A DNA stretch of 64,000 nucleotides, taken from Enterobacter mori LMG 25706 (GTDB lineage: Bacteria; Pseudomonadota; Gammaproteobacteria; Enterobacterales; Enterobacteriaceae). Shown in pieces: positions 20,605 through 29,152 of this stretch. The position numbers and the translations under genes were made by a program. The notes below the pieces were generated by a model. That model was not told the DNA's origin and ran no database searches. It saw only the letters and a program-made list of their open reading frames with translations. Position 1 is the stretch's first letter. Each line of letters opens with the position of its first letter. The stretch spans positions 24,936 to 88,935 of the forward strand of contig NZ_GL890778.1 in the NCBI RefSeq assembly GCF_000211415.1, read 5' to 3'.

Positions 20605-22122
20605 ATGTGCGGTATTGTCGGTATCGCCGGTTTCATGCCGGTAAACCAGTCGATTTATGACGCGTTAACGGTGCTTCAGCACCGTGGGCAGGATGCTGCG
20701 GGTATCATCACCATTGATGCAAACAACTGCTTCCGTTTACGCAAGGCGAATGGCCTGGTAAACGATGTGTTTGAAGCCCGCCATATGCAGCGTCTGCAAG
20801 GTAATATGGGGATCGGTCACGTTCGTTATCCTACTGCTGGCAGTTCCAGCGCCTCTGAGGCACAGCCTTTCTACGTCAACTCACCGTATGGCATCACCCT
20901 TGCTCATAACGGCAACCTGACCAACGCGCACGAGCTGCGTAAAAAGCTGTTCGAAGAGAAACGTCGCCACATTAACACCACCTCTGATTCTGAAATCCTG
21001 CTCAATGTGTTCGCCAGCGAGCTGGATAACTTCCGTCACTACCCGCTGGAAGCAGACAACATCTTTGCTGCCATTGCCGCAACAAATCGTCAGATCCGCG
21101 GCGCGTATGCCTGCGTGGCGATGATTATCGGTCACGGCATGGTCGCCTTCCGCGATCCAAACGGCATTCGTCCTCTGGTGCTTGGCAAACGTGAGCTCGG
21201 CGATGGTCGTACGGAGTATATGGTCGCCTCTGAAAGCGTGGCGCTGGACACGCTGGGCTTTGAATTCCTGCGTGACGTTGCGCCCGGTGAAGCGGTCTAC
21301 ATCACTGAGAAGGGCCAGCTGTTTACCCGCCAGTGTGCTGACAATCCGGTCAGCAACCCGTGCCTGTTCGAATACGTTTACTTCGCCCGTCCGGATTCCT
21401 TCATCGACAAGATTTCCGTCTACAGCGCGCGCGTGAACATGGGTACGAAGCTCGGCGAGAAGATTGCCCGCGAGTGGGACGATCTCGATATCGACGTCGT
21501 GATCCCTATCCCGGAAACCTCCTGCGATATCGCGCTGGAAATCGCGCGTATTCTGGATAAGCCTTACCGCCAGGGCTTCGTGAAGAACCGCTACGTTGGC
21601 CGCACCTTTATCATGCCGGGCCAGCATCTGCGCCGTAAGTCCGTACGTCGTAAGCTGAACGCCAACCGCGCCGAGTTCCGCGACAAGAATGTACTGCTGG
21701 TGGATGATTCCATCGTTCGCGGTACGACGTCTGAACAGATTATCGAAATGGCACGCGAAGCCGGTGCGAAGAAAGTGTACCTGGCGTCTGCGGCGCCAGA
21801 AATTCGCTTCCCGAACGTGTACGGCATCGACATGCCAACCGCGACGGAGCTGATCGCTCACGGTCGTGAAGTGGACGAAATTCGCCAGATTATCGGTGCT
21901 GACGGCCTGATTTTCCAGGATCTGAACGATCTGATCGACGCGGTGCGTGCCGAGAACCCGGACATTCAGCAGTTCGAATGCTCAGTGTTTAACGGCGTGT
22001 ACGTGACTAAAGACGTTGACCAGCAGTATCTCGACTACCTGGATTCCCTGCGTAACGACGATGCGAAAGCCGTCCAGCTGCAGAACGATCTTGAGAGCTT
22101 AGAGATGCACAACGAAGGTTGA
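20605..22122 (+). CDS. purF: PurF, amidophosphoribosyltransferase
   Basis: The first committed step of de novo purine synthesis, making 5-phosphoribosylamine from PRPP and glutamine. It is 505 residues, as in E. coli. Removal of the initiator Met exposes the nucleophilic Cys of the Ntn-type glutaminase domain ([11 protein letters not shown]). The C-terminal phosphoribosyltransferase domain carries the PRPP loop [18 protein letters not shown]. The PurR site upstream of cvpA implies repression by hypoxanthine or guanine. A 12-bp hairpin follows the stop. Confidence 0.98.
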   Translation: MCGIVGIAGFMPVNQSIYDALTVLQHRGQDAAGIITIDANNCFRLRKANGLVNDVFEARHMQRLQGNMGIGHVRYPTAGSSSASEAQPFYVNSPYGITLAHNGNLTNAHELRKKLFEEKRRHINTTSDSEILLNVFASELDNFRHYPLEADNIFAAIAATNRQIRGAYACVAMIIGHGMVAFRDPNGIRPLVLGKRELGDGRTEYMVASESVALDTLGFEFLRDVAPGEAVYITEKGQLFTRQCADNPVSNPCLFEYVYFARPDSFIDKISVYSARVNMGTKLGEKIAREWDDLDIDVVIPIPETSCDIALEIARILDKPYRQGFVKNRYVGRTFIMPGQHLRRKSVRRKLNANRAEFRDKNVLLVDDSIVRGTTSEQIIEMAREAGAKKVYLASAAPEIRFPNVYGIDMPTATELIAHGREVDEIRQIIGADGLIFQDLNDLIDAVRAENPDIQQFECSVFNGVYVTKDVDQQYLDYLDSLRNDDAKAVQLQNDLESLEMHNEG

Positions 22123-22129
22123 TGTTTCT

Positions 22130-22157
22130 GCAGGTGAGGGCAGACGCCCTCACTTGC
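22130..22157. other. 12-bp hairpin between purF and ubiX
   Basis: GCAGGTGAGGGC-AGAC-GCCCTCACTTGC, one wobble pair, starts 7 bp after the purF stop. It lacks a T-run, so it is a poor intrinsic terminator; it may protect the purF mRNA 3' end or reduce readthrough. Confidence 0.75.
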
Positions 22158-22210
22158 AACTCCCCGCAAAATCCTGCACAGTCTGCCCTGAATCAGTAAG
22201 GGCAAAAATC

Positions 22211-22780
22211 ATGAAACGACTCATTATTGGGATCAGCGGTGCCAGTGGCGCGATTTACGGCGTACGTCTGTTGCAGGTGCTGCGTGACGTAGCGGATGTG
22301 GAAACCCATCTGGTGATGAGCCAGGCGGCGCGCCAGACCCTCTCCCTTGAAACCGACCTTTCCCTGCGTGATGTTCAGGCGCTGGCGGATGTCGTCCACG
22401 ATGCCCGCGATATCGCGGCCAGTATCTCTTCAGGCTCGTTTAAAACGGCGGGTATGGTTATCCTGCCCTGTTCAATAAAAACGCTCTCCGGCATTGTGAA
22501 CAGCTATACCGATACCCTGGTGACGCGTGCGGCGGATGTGGTGCTGAAAGAGCGTCGTCCTCTGGTACTCTGCGTGCGGGAAACACCGCTGCATCTGGGG
22601 CATCTACGCTTAATGACGCAGGCGGCTGAACTTGGGGCTGTCATCATGCCACCGGTCCCCGCGTTCTACCATCGCCCGCAAACGCTGGATGACATCATCA
22701 ACCAGACCGTTAACCGCGTGTTGGATCAGTTTGATATTGACCTGCCGGAAGACCTCTTCACCCGCTGGCAGGGGGCCTGA
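22211..22780 (+). CDS. ubiX: UbiX, flavin prenyltransferase
   Basis: Makes prenylated FMN, the cofactor of the decarboxylase UbiD in ubiquinone synthesis. The ATG at 22211 (MKRLIIGISGASGAIYGVRL) gives 189 residues, the E. coli length; an upstream in-frame start adds 19 unsupported residues. Conserved blocks are SSGSFKTAGMVILPCSIKTL, VVLKERRPLVLCVRETPLH and MPPVPAFYHRPQTLDDIINQ. It follows purF by 88 bp. Confidence 0.97.
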   Translation: MKRLIIGISGASGAIYGVRLLQVLRDVADVETHLVMSQAARQTLSLETDLSLRDVQALADVVHDARDIAASISSGSFKTAGMVILPCSIKTLSGIVNSYTDTLVTRAADVVLKERRPLVLCVRETPLHLGHLRLMTQAAELGAVIMPPVPAFYHRPQTLDDIINQTVNRVLDQFDIDLPEDLFTRWQGA

Positions 22781-22785
22781 ATTTG

Positions 22786-22802
22786 TGCACAAACAAGGTG
22801 CA
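22786..22802. promoter_or_regulatory. NtrC-like site upstream of argT
   Basis: TGCACAAACAAGGTGCA resembles NtrC enhancers such as TGCACCA-N3-TGGTGCA: both outer TGCAC/GTGCA arms are exact. It lies about 205 bp before the GG of the sigma-54 type promoter, a usual enhancer distance. NtrC control of argT is known in Salmonella. Confidence 0.65.
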
Positions 22803-22988
22803 TGAAAAGACAAGTTGCCCTGTTTCAGGGCAATTATGCAACGGCGATCATATCCTCGACATTTAATTCGTTTTTTCCCTTCTTCCCTCTCCGGTTCGTT
22901 CGGCAGACCTGCTATCTTTCACCACTAAGGCAATATCGCAACGTTTTATTAACATATTTAACGTCGAATTTTTGACCAGACGGGAATG

Positions 22989-23005
22989 TGGCATAAGACC
23001 TGCAA
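22989..23005 (+). promoter_or_regulatory. Sigma-54 type promoter of argT
   Basis: TGGCATAAGACCTGCAA has the invariant GG (22990-22991) and GC (23002-23003) separated by exactly 10 bases, as in the -24/-12 consensus TGGCAC-N5-TTGCA. It lies 66 bp before the argT ATG. argT of Salmonella is nitrogen-regulated through sigma-54. Confidence 0.75.
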
Positions 23006-23070
23006 GAGAAGCCTGCAACACAACACACTACACAATACATAATAAAATCACGGTACTTGAGGGTAAATGT

Positions 23071-23853
23071 ATGAAGAAGACGGTTCTGGCTCTGTCTTTG
23101 CTCGTGGGGTTAAGTGCAGCAGCAGGTAGCTATGCAGCACTGCCACAGACGGTTCGTATCGGTACAGACGCAACCTACGCGCCATTCTCTTCCAGGGATG
23201 CGAAAGGCGATTTCGTGGGGTTTGATATCGATCTGGGAAATGAAATGTGCAAACGCATTGCGGTGAAATGCACATGGGTGGGCAGCGACTTTGACGCATT
23301 GATCCCGTCGCTGAAAGCCAAAAAAATCGACGCCATTATCTCTTCTCTCTCCATCACCGAAAAACGTCAGCAGGAGATCGCCTTCTCTGACAAGCTCTAC
23401 GCTGCGGATTCTCGTCTGATTGCCGCCAAAGGCTCCCCGATTCAACCAACCATCGACTCGCTGAAAGGCAAGCATGTCGGCGTGCTTCAGGGATCGACGC
23501 AGGAAGGTTTTGCTAATGCCAACTGGCGTGAGAAGGGCGTAGATGTGGTGGCTTACCAGAACCAGGATCTGATTTACTCTGACCTGGCAGCAGGCCGTCT
23601 GGATGCCGCATTCCAGGATGAAGTCGCCGCGAGCGAAGGCTTCCTGAAGCAGCCAGCCGGTAAAGAGTACGCCTTTGCGGGCCCGTCCGTGAAAGACAAA
23701 AAATACTTTGGTGACGGCACAGGTATCGGCCTGCGTAAGGACGATACCGAGCTGAAAGCCGCCTTTGACAAAGCCTTCGCTGAGCTGCGTAAAGACGGTA
23801 CCTATGACAAACTGGCGAAGAAATACTTCGACTTCAACGTCTACGGTGACTGA
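23071..23853 (+). CDS. argT: ArgT, lysine/arginine/ornithine-binding periplasmic protein
   Basis: The periplasmic receptor that delivers Lys, Arg and ornithine to the HisQMP membrane complex. The ATG at 23071, preceded by GAGGG, gives 260 residues (the family length) with the signal peptide [20 protein letters not shown] and cleavage probably after SYA. The mature protein opens [19 protein letters not shown], typical of SBP family 3, and contains [21 protein letters not shown]. It is a close paralogue of the next gene, hisJ (same length, long identical stretches), reflecting an old tandem duplication. The upstream sigma-54 and NtrC-like sites indicate induction under nitrogen limitation. Confidence 0.97.
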   Translation: MKKTVLALSLLVGLSAAAGSYAALPQTVRIGTDATYAPFSSRDAKGDFVGFDIDLGNEMCKRIAVKCTWVGSDFDALIPSLKAKKIDAIISSLSITEKRQQEIAFSDKLYAADSRLIAAKGSPIQPTIDSLKGKHVGVLQGSTQEGFANANWREKGVDVVAYQNQDLIYSDLAAGRLDAAFQDEVAASEGFLKQPAGKEYAFAGPSVKDKKYFGDGTGIGLRKDDTELKAAFDKAFAELRKDGTYDKLAKKYFDFNVYGD

Positions 23854-23866
23854 CGCATAACGGTGA

Positions 23867-23883
23867 TGCACTGACCTGGTGCG
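23867..23883. promoter_or_regulatory. NtrC-like site between argT and hisJ
   Basis: TGCACTGACCTGGTGCG matches the NtrC half-sites TGCACT and TGGTGC(A) with the right 17-bp frame, one base off at the end. A second, more degenerate match starts at 23919 (TGCACCATATTGG). Confidence 0.55.
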
Positions 23884-23904
23884 TCGCTGGTGTGGGTGAT
23901 CCGA

Positions 23905-23927
23905 TATGGTGCAGCTTGTGCACCATA
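23905..23927. promoter_or_regulatory. Perfect 9-5-9 palindrome before hisJ
   Basis: TATGGTGCA (23905-23913), spacer GCTTG, then TGCACCATA (23919-23927). The arms look like NtrC half-sites in inverted order. It could be an operator or an mRNA hairpin; no T-run follows, so it is not a normal terminator. It lies 30 bp before a TATAAT hexamer at 23957-23962 that may be the hisJ -10. Confidence 0.6.
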
Positions 23928-24078
23928 TTGGGTCGTCGTGTGCATACTTACGCATTTATAATGCAAAAAATCCCGCCCCAAAGGCATTATTCTTTGCCTG
24001 ACAGCGTGGATTAATGGCACATTAACCGCACCCCGTCGTCGTAAAAAACCGTATGAAGACAGTTTGTTGAGGATAGAT

Positions 24079-24861
24079 ATGAAAAAACTCGTGTTGTCAC
24101 TCTCTCTGGTACTGGCCTTTTCCAGCGCCACCGCGGCTTTCGCAGCCGTTCCGCAAAAAATTCGTATTGGTACTGACCCTACCTATGCCCCCTTTGAATC
24201 GAAAAATGCGAAGGGTGAACTGGTGGGTTTTGACATCGATCTGGCCAATGAGCTGTGCAAACGTATTAAAGCGCAATGTACCTACGTTGAGAACCCGCTG
24301 GATGCCCTGATCCCGTCGCTGAAAGCGAAAAAAATCGACGTCATCATGTCCTCTCTTTCCATCACTGAAAAACGCCAGCAGGAGATTGCCTTCACCGACA
24401 AACTCTACGCAGCGGATTCTCGTCTGGTGGTGGCTAAGTCTTCAGACATTCAGCCTACCCTTGAGTCGCTGAAGGGCAAACGCGTCGGCGTGCTGCAGGG
24501 CACCACGCAGGAAACCTACGGCAACGAACACTGGGCGCCGAAGGGGATCGAAATCGTCTCTTATCAGGGCCAGGAAAATATCTACGCAGACCTGACGGCA
24601 GGCCGAATTGATGCGGCATTCCAGGATGAAGTCGCGGCAAGCGAAGGCTTCCTGAAAACGCCGGTGGGTAAAGATTACAAATTTGGCGGCCCGTCCATTA
24701 AGGACGTGAAGCTGTTTGGTGTGGGCACCGGTATGGGCCTGCGCAAAGAAGACAACGAGCTGCGTGAAGCGCTGAACAAAGCCTTCGCCGAAATGCGTGC
24801 TGATGGCACCTATGACAAGCTGGCGAAAAAGTACTTTGATTTTAATGTTTACGGCGGCTAA
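24079..24861 (+). CDS. hisJ: HisJ, histidine-binding periplasmic protein
   Basis: The receptor of the high-affinity histidine importer; it hands substrate to HisQMP. The ATG at 24079 follows GAGGATAG and gives 260 residues. The signal peptide is [20 protein letters not shown] with likely cleavage after AFA. The mature start [20 protein letters not shown] and the block [20 protein letters not shown] are diagnostic for SBP family 3 and shared with ArgT. A near-consensus -10 (TATAAT) upstream suggests its own promoter besides readthrough from argT. The gap to hisQ holds C-rich tracts and a hairpin that may set the receptor-to-membrane-protein ratio. Confidence 0.97.
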   Translation: MKKLVLSLSLVLAFSSATAAFAAVPQKIRIGTDPTYAPFESKNAKGELVGFDIDLANELCKRIKAQCTYVENPLDALIPSLKAKKIDVIMSSLSITEKRQQEIAFTDKLYAADSRLVVAKSSDIQPTLESLKGKRVGVLQGTTQETYGNEHWAPKGIEIVSYQGQENIYADLTAGRIDAAFQDEVAASEGFLKTPVGKDYKFGGPSIKDVKLFGVGTGMGLRKEDNELREALNKAFAEMRADGTYDKLAKKYFDFNVYGG

Positions 24862-24862
24862 T

Positions 24863-24907
24863 CCCCCCCTCCAACAACGCGCGGCCCCCCCCACTCAGGG
24901 AGGGGAA
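24863..24907. other. C-tract hairpin between hisJ and hisQ
   Basis: Runs of seven C (24863-24869) and eight C (24885-24892). CCCCTCC at 24866-24872 is perfectly complementary to GGAGGGG at 24899-24905, giving a 7-bp stem that encloses the second C-run. In Salmonella a REP element occupies the same gap and lowers downstream expression; here a different structure holds the place. Confidence 0.65.
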
Positions 24908-24949
24908 AAGACACGGTTCCACCACTCACGACCCGACAGGGCACGCGGT

Positions 24950-25636
24950 ATGCTGTACGGATTTTCTGGCGTTATTTTACAAGGCGCGCTTGTCACCCTT
25001 GAGCTGGCTATCAGCTCCGTGGTACTGGCGGTGCTGATAGGTCTGGCGGGCGCAGGGGCAAAGCTGTCGGCGAATAAACCCCTGGCGCTCATATTCGAAG
25101 GCTATACCACGCTTATTCGCGGCGTACCCGATCTGGCGCCGATGCTGCTGATCTTTTACGGTCTGCAGATCGCGCTGAACGGCATTACCGACGCCGTCGG
25201 CATGGAACAGATCGATATCGACCCGATGGTAGCCGGTATTATTACCCTCGGCTTTATCTACGGTGCTTACTTCACGGAAACCTTCCGTGGCGCTTACATG
25301 GCCGTCCCGAGAGGGCACATTGAAGCGGCAACCGCATTTGGTTTTACCTCCTCACAAACGTTTCGCCGGATCCTGTTCCCGGCCATGATGCGCTATGCGC
25401 TTCCGGGCATCGGAAACAACTGGCAGGTTATCCTCAAAGCGACAGCGCTGGTCTCGCTGCTTGGTCTGGAAGACGTCGTTAAAGCGACTCAGCTGGCGGG
25501 CAAGAGTACCTGGGAGCCCTTCTACTTTGCGGTAGTCTGTGGCGTGATTTATCTGGTGTTTACGACGGTCTCCAATGGTGTGCTGCTTCTGCTCGAGCGT
25601 CGCTACTCCGTGGGTGTGAAGAGGGCTGACCTGTGA
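24950..25636 (+). CDS. hisQ: HisQ, histidine/LAO ABC transporter permease
   Basis: One of two inner-membrane subunits of the HisQMP2 importer. The ATG at 24950 gives 228 residues, the E. coli length, opening MLYGFSGVILQGALVTLEL. It has about five membrane segments. The coupling loop that touches HisP is visible as HIEAATAFGFTSSQTFRRILFP (EAA motif). A longer in-frame upstream extension overlaps hisJ and was rejected. The stop overlaps the hisM GTG start by four bases. Confidence 0.97.
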   Translation: MLYGFSGVILQGALVTLELAISSVVLAVLIGLAGAGAKLSANKPLALIFEGYTTLIRGVPDLAPMLLIFYGLQIALNGITDAVGMEQIDIDPMVAGIITLGFIYGAYFTETFRGAYMAVPRGHIEAATAFGFTSSQTFRRILFPAMMRYALPGIGNNWQVILKATALVSLLGLEDVVKATQLAGKSTWEPFYFAVVCGVIYLVFTTVSNGVLLLLERRYSVGVKRADL

Positions 25637-26346
25637 TTGAGATTATTCAGGAATACTGGAAATCCCTGCTGTGGACGGATGGCTACCGCTTTACCGGCGT
25701 GGCGATTACGCTCTGGCTGCTGATTTCTTCCGTGGTGATGGGCGGTATTCTGGCGGTGTTTCTCGCCATTGGCCGCGTGTCGAACAACAAATTTATCCAG
25801 TTCCCGATCTGGCTGTTCACCTATGTGTTTCGCGGTACGCCCCTGTACGTGCAACTGCTGGTGTTCTATTCGGGAATGTACACGCTGGAGATCGTGAAAG
25901 GCACAGAGATGCTCAATGCGTTCTTCCGCAGCGGTCTGAACTGTACGGTGCTGGCGTTGACGCTCAATACCTGCGCCTATACCACTGAGATCTTTGCGGG
26001 GGCGATCCGCTCTGTCCCTTACGGTGAAATCGAAGCGGCGCGGGCGTACGGCTTTTCGTCGGTGAAGCTCTATCGCTGCATCATTCTGCCGTCGGCGCTG
26101 CGCATTGCACTGCCTGCGTACAGCAACGAAGTGATTCTGATGCTGCACTCCACCGCGCTAGCCTTTACCGCGACGGTGCCGGACTTGCTCAAAATTGCGC
26201 GCGATATTAACTCCGCGACCTATCAGCCGTTTACTGCGTTTGGCATTGCGGCCGTGCTCTATTTAATTATCTCTTATGTTCTGATTAGCCTGTTCCGTAA
26301 GGCTGAAAAACGCTGGTTGCAGCATATAAAACCTTCGACGCACTGA
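25633..26346 (+). CDS. hisM: HisM, histidine/LAO ABC transporter permease
   Basis: The partner permease of HisQ. It is 237 residues (E. coli 238), starting with GTG in the GTGA overlap with the hisQ stop. It has several hydrophobic segments and the EAA coupling motif [20 protein letters not shown]. Other conserved blocks are [20 protein letters not shown] and [20 protein letters not shown]. It is followed by hisP after 5 bp, so the three membrane-complex genes are translationally linked. Confidence 0.97.
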   Translation: MIEIIQEYWKSLLWTDGYRFTGVAITLWLLISSVVMGGILAVFLAIGRVSNNKFIQFPIWLFTYVFRGTPLYVQLLVFYSGMYTLEIVKGTEMLNAFFRSGLNCTVLALTLNTCAYTTEIFAGAIRSVPYGEIEAARAYGFSSVKLYRCIILPSALRIALPAYSNEVILMLHSTALAFTATVPDLLKIARDINSATYQPFTAFGIAAVLYLIISYVLISLFRKAEKRWLQHIKPSTH

Positions 26347-26351
26347 GAAAG

Positions 26352-27128
26352 ATGATGGCTGAGAACAAATTAAACGTTATTGATTTGCACAAACGCTACG
26401 GCGAACATGAAGTGCTGAAAGGGGTGTCGCTGCAGGCTAACGCAGGCGATGTGATCAGTATTATCGGCTCATCCGGTTCGGGTAAAAGTACCTTCCTGCG
26501 CTGCATAAACTTCCTCGAAAAGCCGAGCGAAGGCTCGATCGTGGTGAGCGGACAGAATATCAATCTGGTGCGCGATAAAGACGGCCAGCTGAAGGTGGCA
26601 GATAAGCATCAGTTGCGCCTGTTGCGTACGCGCCTGACGATGGTGTTCCAGCACTTCAACCTCTGGAGCCACATGACGGTGCTGGAGAACGTGATGGAAG
26701 CGCCGGTTCAGGTACTGGGGCTGAGCAAGCAGGAAGCCCGCGAACGCGCGGTGAAATACCTTGCGAAAGTGGGTATCGACGAGCGCCAGCAGATGAAGTA
26801 CCCGGTGCATCTCTCCGGCGGTCAGCAGCAGCGTGTCTCCATCGCCCGCGCGCTGGCGATGGAGCCAGAAGTGCTGCTGTTCGACGAACCGACCTCCGCG
26901 CTGGACCCGGAACTCGTTGGCGAAGTGCTGCGCATCATGCAGAAACTGGCCGAAGAGGGCAAAACGATGGTGGTGGTGACGCACGAGATGGGCTTTGCCC
27001 GTAACGTCTCCAACCACGTTATTTTCCTGCATCAGGGGAAAATTGAAGAGCAGGGGCATCCGGATGAAGTGTTAGCGAACCCGCAAAGCCCGCGTTTGCA
27101 GCAGTTCCTGAAGGGATCGTTGAAGTAG
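26352..27128 (+). CDS. hisP: HisP, histidine/LAO ABC transporter ATPase
   Basis: The ATP-binding subunit that drives the HisQMP importer. It is 258 residues. Walker A is GSSGSGKST at residues 39-47, the signature is [19 protein letters not shown], Walker B is [12 protein letters not shown], and the switch His lies in [11 protein letters not shown]. coli HisP also starts with two methionines, so the annotated ATG is kept. Two tandem copies of a dispersed hairpin repeat follow the stop at once and may terminate the operon. Confidence 0.98.
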   Translation: MMAENKLNVIDLHKRYGEHEVLKGVSLQANAGDVISIIGSSGSGKSTFLRCINFLEKPSEGSIVVSGQNINLVRDKDGQLKVADKHQLRLLRTRLTMVFQHFNLWSHMTVLENVMEAPVQVLGLSKQEARERAVKYLAKVGIDERQQMKYPVHLSGGQQQRVSIARALAMEPEVLLFDEPTSALDPELVGEVLRIMQKLAEEGKTMVVVTHEMGFARNVSNHVIFLHQGKIEEQGHPDEVLANPQSPRLQQFLKGSLK

Positions 27129-27137
27129 GTTTTGCCC

Positions 27138-27182
27138 TTCTCCCTCTCCCTGTGGGAGAGGGTCGGGGTGAGGGCATCAGAC
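27138..27182. repeat. GC-rich dispersed hairpin repeat, copy after hisP
   Basis: A 45-bp unit with CCCTCTCCC-TGT-GGGAGAGGG core and the tail GTCGGGGTGAGGGCATCAGA. It is near-identical to the next copy 71 bp downstream in the same orientation, and to the copy at 7196-7240. Confidence 0.92.
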
Positions 27183-27208
27183 AGCAGTGCAGCCCAATCG
27201 ACCGCGTG

Positions 27209-27253
27209 TTCTCCCTCTCCCTGTGGGAGAGGGCCGGGGTGAGGGCATCAGAC
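27209..27253. repeat. GC-rich dispersed hairpin repeat, copy overlapping a gene end
   Basis: Same 45-bp unit as at 27138, one base different in the tail (GCC for GTC). Its final bases supply the stop codon of the acetyltransferase gene on the minus strand (TGA as the complement of 27248-27250). Confidence 0.92.
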
Positions 27254-27757
27254 CGCACCACACTCCAGCCGATACACCCAGTCGTCATACCGTACGCCGT
27301 CAATCTCATACGCCTTTTCCAGCACCAGCGTCCGCACAAACCCCGCTTTCTCCAGTACCCGCACAGACCCGCCGTTGTCCGCCAGCACGTACGCGTTAAT
27401 CGCTTTTACGCTGGTCTGGCTAAACGCATAGTCACATACCGCGCGCAGCGCCTCGCTGGCGATGCCTTTTCCCTGTGCGGCAGGCACAACCGTGTAGCCG
27501 ATATCCGCCTCTTCACGGTTCTCAGGGCTGATTTGCAGGCCGATATCGCCCAGCGGCGTATCGTCATCCTGAAAACGAATCACGAAAACATGCTCCGCCA
27601 TCAGGCGTGCGGCAAACACGCGTCGGGTCTCTTTTTCGGGTGCAATAGCGGCCATATAGCGCATGATGTCGCGGTTTTCGCGCAGCGAGCGGAAGAACGC
27701 CCAGTCAGAGGGTTCGAAAGGGGTGAGGTGAAGCCGGGGAGTAGTGATGGTTGCCAT
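27248..27757 (-). CDS. GNAT-family N-acetyltransferase (RimJ/RimL-like)
   Basis: A 169-residue protein with the layout of the acetyltransferase_3 (RimJ/RimL-like) group: an N-terminal MATITTPRLHLTPFEPSDW, then the acetyl-CoA pyrophosphate loop region VVPAAQGKGIASEALRAVC, which fits the Q/RxxGxG/A pattern, and the late block VLADNGGSVRVLEKAGF. The acceptor, protein or small molecule, cannot be told from sequence. E. coli K-12 has no gene that I recall here, so it is likely accessory. The last codons and the stop lie in a dispersed repeat, so the C-terminus may have been set by repeat insertion. It is convergent with hisP and followed upstream by yfcH on the same strand. Confidence 0.85.
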   Translation of the reverse strand: MATITTPRLHLTPFEPSDWAFFRSLRENRDIMRYMAAIAPEKETRRVFAARLMAEHVFVIRFQDDDTPLGDIGLQISPENREEADIGYTVVPAAQGKGIASEALRAVCDYAFSQTSVKAINAYVLADNGGSVRVLEKAGFVRTLVLEKAYEIDGVRYDDWVYRLECGAV

Positions 27758-27801
27758 TGTTACGCCATTTCATCGGAACATGGCGTATCACTGTAACATA
27801 T

Positions 27802-28695
27802 TCAGCGCACCACATCCCCCAGCGCTTCTTCTAAATCATACCAGCGGAACGCAAACCCGGCCGCTTCCAGCCGTTTTGGCAGCGCGCGCTGTCCGCCTAA
27901 TACCAGCACAGAGGCTTCGCCCATCAACAGCCGGATCGCCGTCGCAGGTACGCGTAAAATCGCCGGACGATGCAGGGCATGCCCCAGCGCGTGGGCAAAC
28001 TGTTCATTACGCACCGGATAGGGCGCAACCATGTTAAATGGCCCGCGCAGATCGTTATCCAGCAGCCAGATAATGCCGTTCACCATATCGTCTATATGGA
28101 TCCACGCCAGATACTGACGCCCGTTGCCAATTGGCCCACCGAGCCCCAGCTTGAAGGGAGGAAGCATTTTACCCAGAATGCCGCCTTTCGGCGCAAGTAC
28201 TACGCCGGTACGCAGCAGGCAGACGCGGGTACGATCGCTCTGCGCCGCGCAGGCGATACGCTCCCACTGGGCGCAGAGTTTATGGGTAAATTCATTATGC
28301 GGCGGCTCCTCTTCGGTCACCACCACTTCGCCGAGATCGCCGTAATAGCCCGTCGCAGAGCCTGAAATGAGCACCGATGGCGGCGTATGGCTGTTGCGAA
28401 TCAGCTCGACCAGCTTCTCGGTGATAGTCCAGCGGCTGCTGCACAAGCGCCGCTTCTGCTCTTCGGTCCAGCGCTTGTCGGCAATGGGTTCACCCGCGAG
28501 GTTGATGACGGCGTCAAAGCCGTCCAAATTCTGCTGCTCAGCCAGACCTTTCCAGATGTCGACACCTGCCCCCAGCACCTGACGTGCTTTCTCCGGGCTG
28601 CGCGTCACCACGGTAATCTCATGATGCAGCGCGTGCAGACGGGGAATGAGATGACGGCCAATCAGGCCCGTAACGCCGGTCAGCAGAATCTTCAT
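27802..28695 (-). CDS. yfcH: YfcH, SDR-family NAD(P)-binding epimerase-like protein
   Basis: A 297-residue protein of the extended SDR family (TIGR01777 group), matching E. coli YfcH in length. The N-terminal nucleotide loop is [18 protein letters not shown], followed by [14 protein letters not shown]. The GSATGYYGD stretch holds the expected YxxxK-region tyrosine pair. The C-terminal extension is the DUF1731 type ([14 protein letters not shown]: [20 protein letters not shown]). Members of this group are linked with cell-division inhibitor SulA-like annotation in some databases, which is not supported by function. The substrate is unknown. folX lies 13 bp upstream on the same strand. Confidence 0.92.
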   Translation of the reverse strand: MKILLTGVTGLIGRHLIPRLHALHHEITVVTRSPEKARQVLGAGVDIWKGLAEQQNLDGFDAVINLAGEPIADKRWTEEQKRRLCSSRWTITEKLVELIRNSHTPPSVLISGSATGYYGDLGEVVVTEEEPPHNEFTHKLCAQWERIACAAQSDRTRVCLLRTGVVLAPKGGILGKMLPPFKLGLGGPIGNGRQYLAWIHIDDMVNGIIWLLDNDLRGPFNMVAPYPVRNEQFAHALGHALHRPAILRVPATAIRLLMGEASVLVLGGQRALPKRLEAAGFAFRWYDLEEALGDVVR

Positions 28696-28708
28696 ACAAC
28701 CTCCAGGT

Positions 28709-29077
28709 TTATGCCTGGCGTCGCCAGCTTAACGTCATGGAAACGGAGTCGGCGTAACGCAGGGCGTGAAGTTTATCGATCTCGACTTCAGCATAAGTGA
28801 CCCAGTGATGTTCGCGTGCGATGTCGAGCACATCCTGAGTTAATTTTTCCAGCAAAGAGAAGCGGTTGTTCTCCACGTATTGGATAATGTTTTTGGTGAT
28901 TGTGCGATAGTTCAGCGCGTCATTGATATCTTCGCTGGCCCGCGCTTTGTCTGCGGGGTAGTGAATAACCACATTGATGACAATGTCCTGCCGGTTGGCA
29001 ATCTCTTCCTCTTTGATACCGATGAACGTCCGTAAGCGTAAATTTTTTATACGTATAATCGCGTCATGCTGTGACAT
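28709..29077 (-). CDS. folX: FolX, dihydroneopterin triphosphate 2'-epimerase
   Basis: Epimerises dihydroneopterin triphosphate to the monapterin form, feeding tetrahydromonapterin synthesis. The ATG at 29077 ([20 protein letters not shown]) with a GGAG ten bases upstream gives 122 residues (E. coli 120). A longer frame adds 14 residues without family support. It is a FolB-like tunnelling fold with conserved [17 protein letters not shown] and [18 protein letters not shown]. It is probably co-transcribed with yfcH. Confidence 0.95.
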   Translation of the reverse strand: MSQHDAIIRIKNLRLRTFIGIKEEEIANRQDIVINVVIHYPADKARASEDINDALNYRTITKNIIQYVENNRFSLLEKLTQDVLDIAREHHWVTYAEVEIDKLHALRYADSVSMTLSWRRQA

Positions 29078-29152
29078 TGCAGGTCTTCTCCGTGTCAGTA
29101 TTTGCTGCCCATAATACATGAGAGCGCGTCATGCACCCAACGGGGCAGTGGT

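Noticed and set aside
24797..24949. N-terminal extension of hisQ into hisJ
   Set aside because: It reads the end of hisJ in another frame and the C-rich hairpin; HisQ orthologues begin MLYGFSGV.
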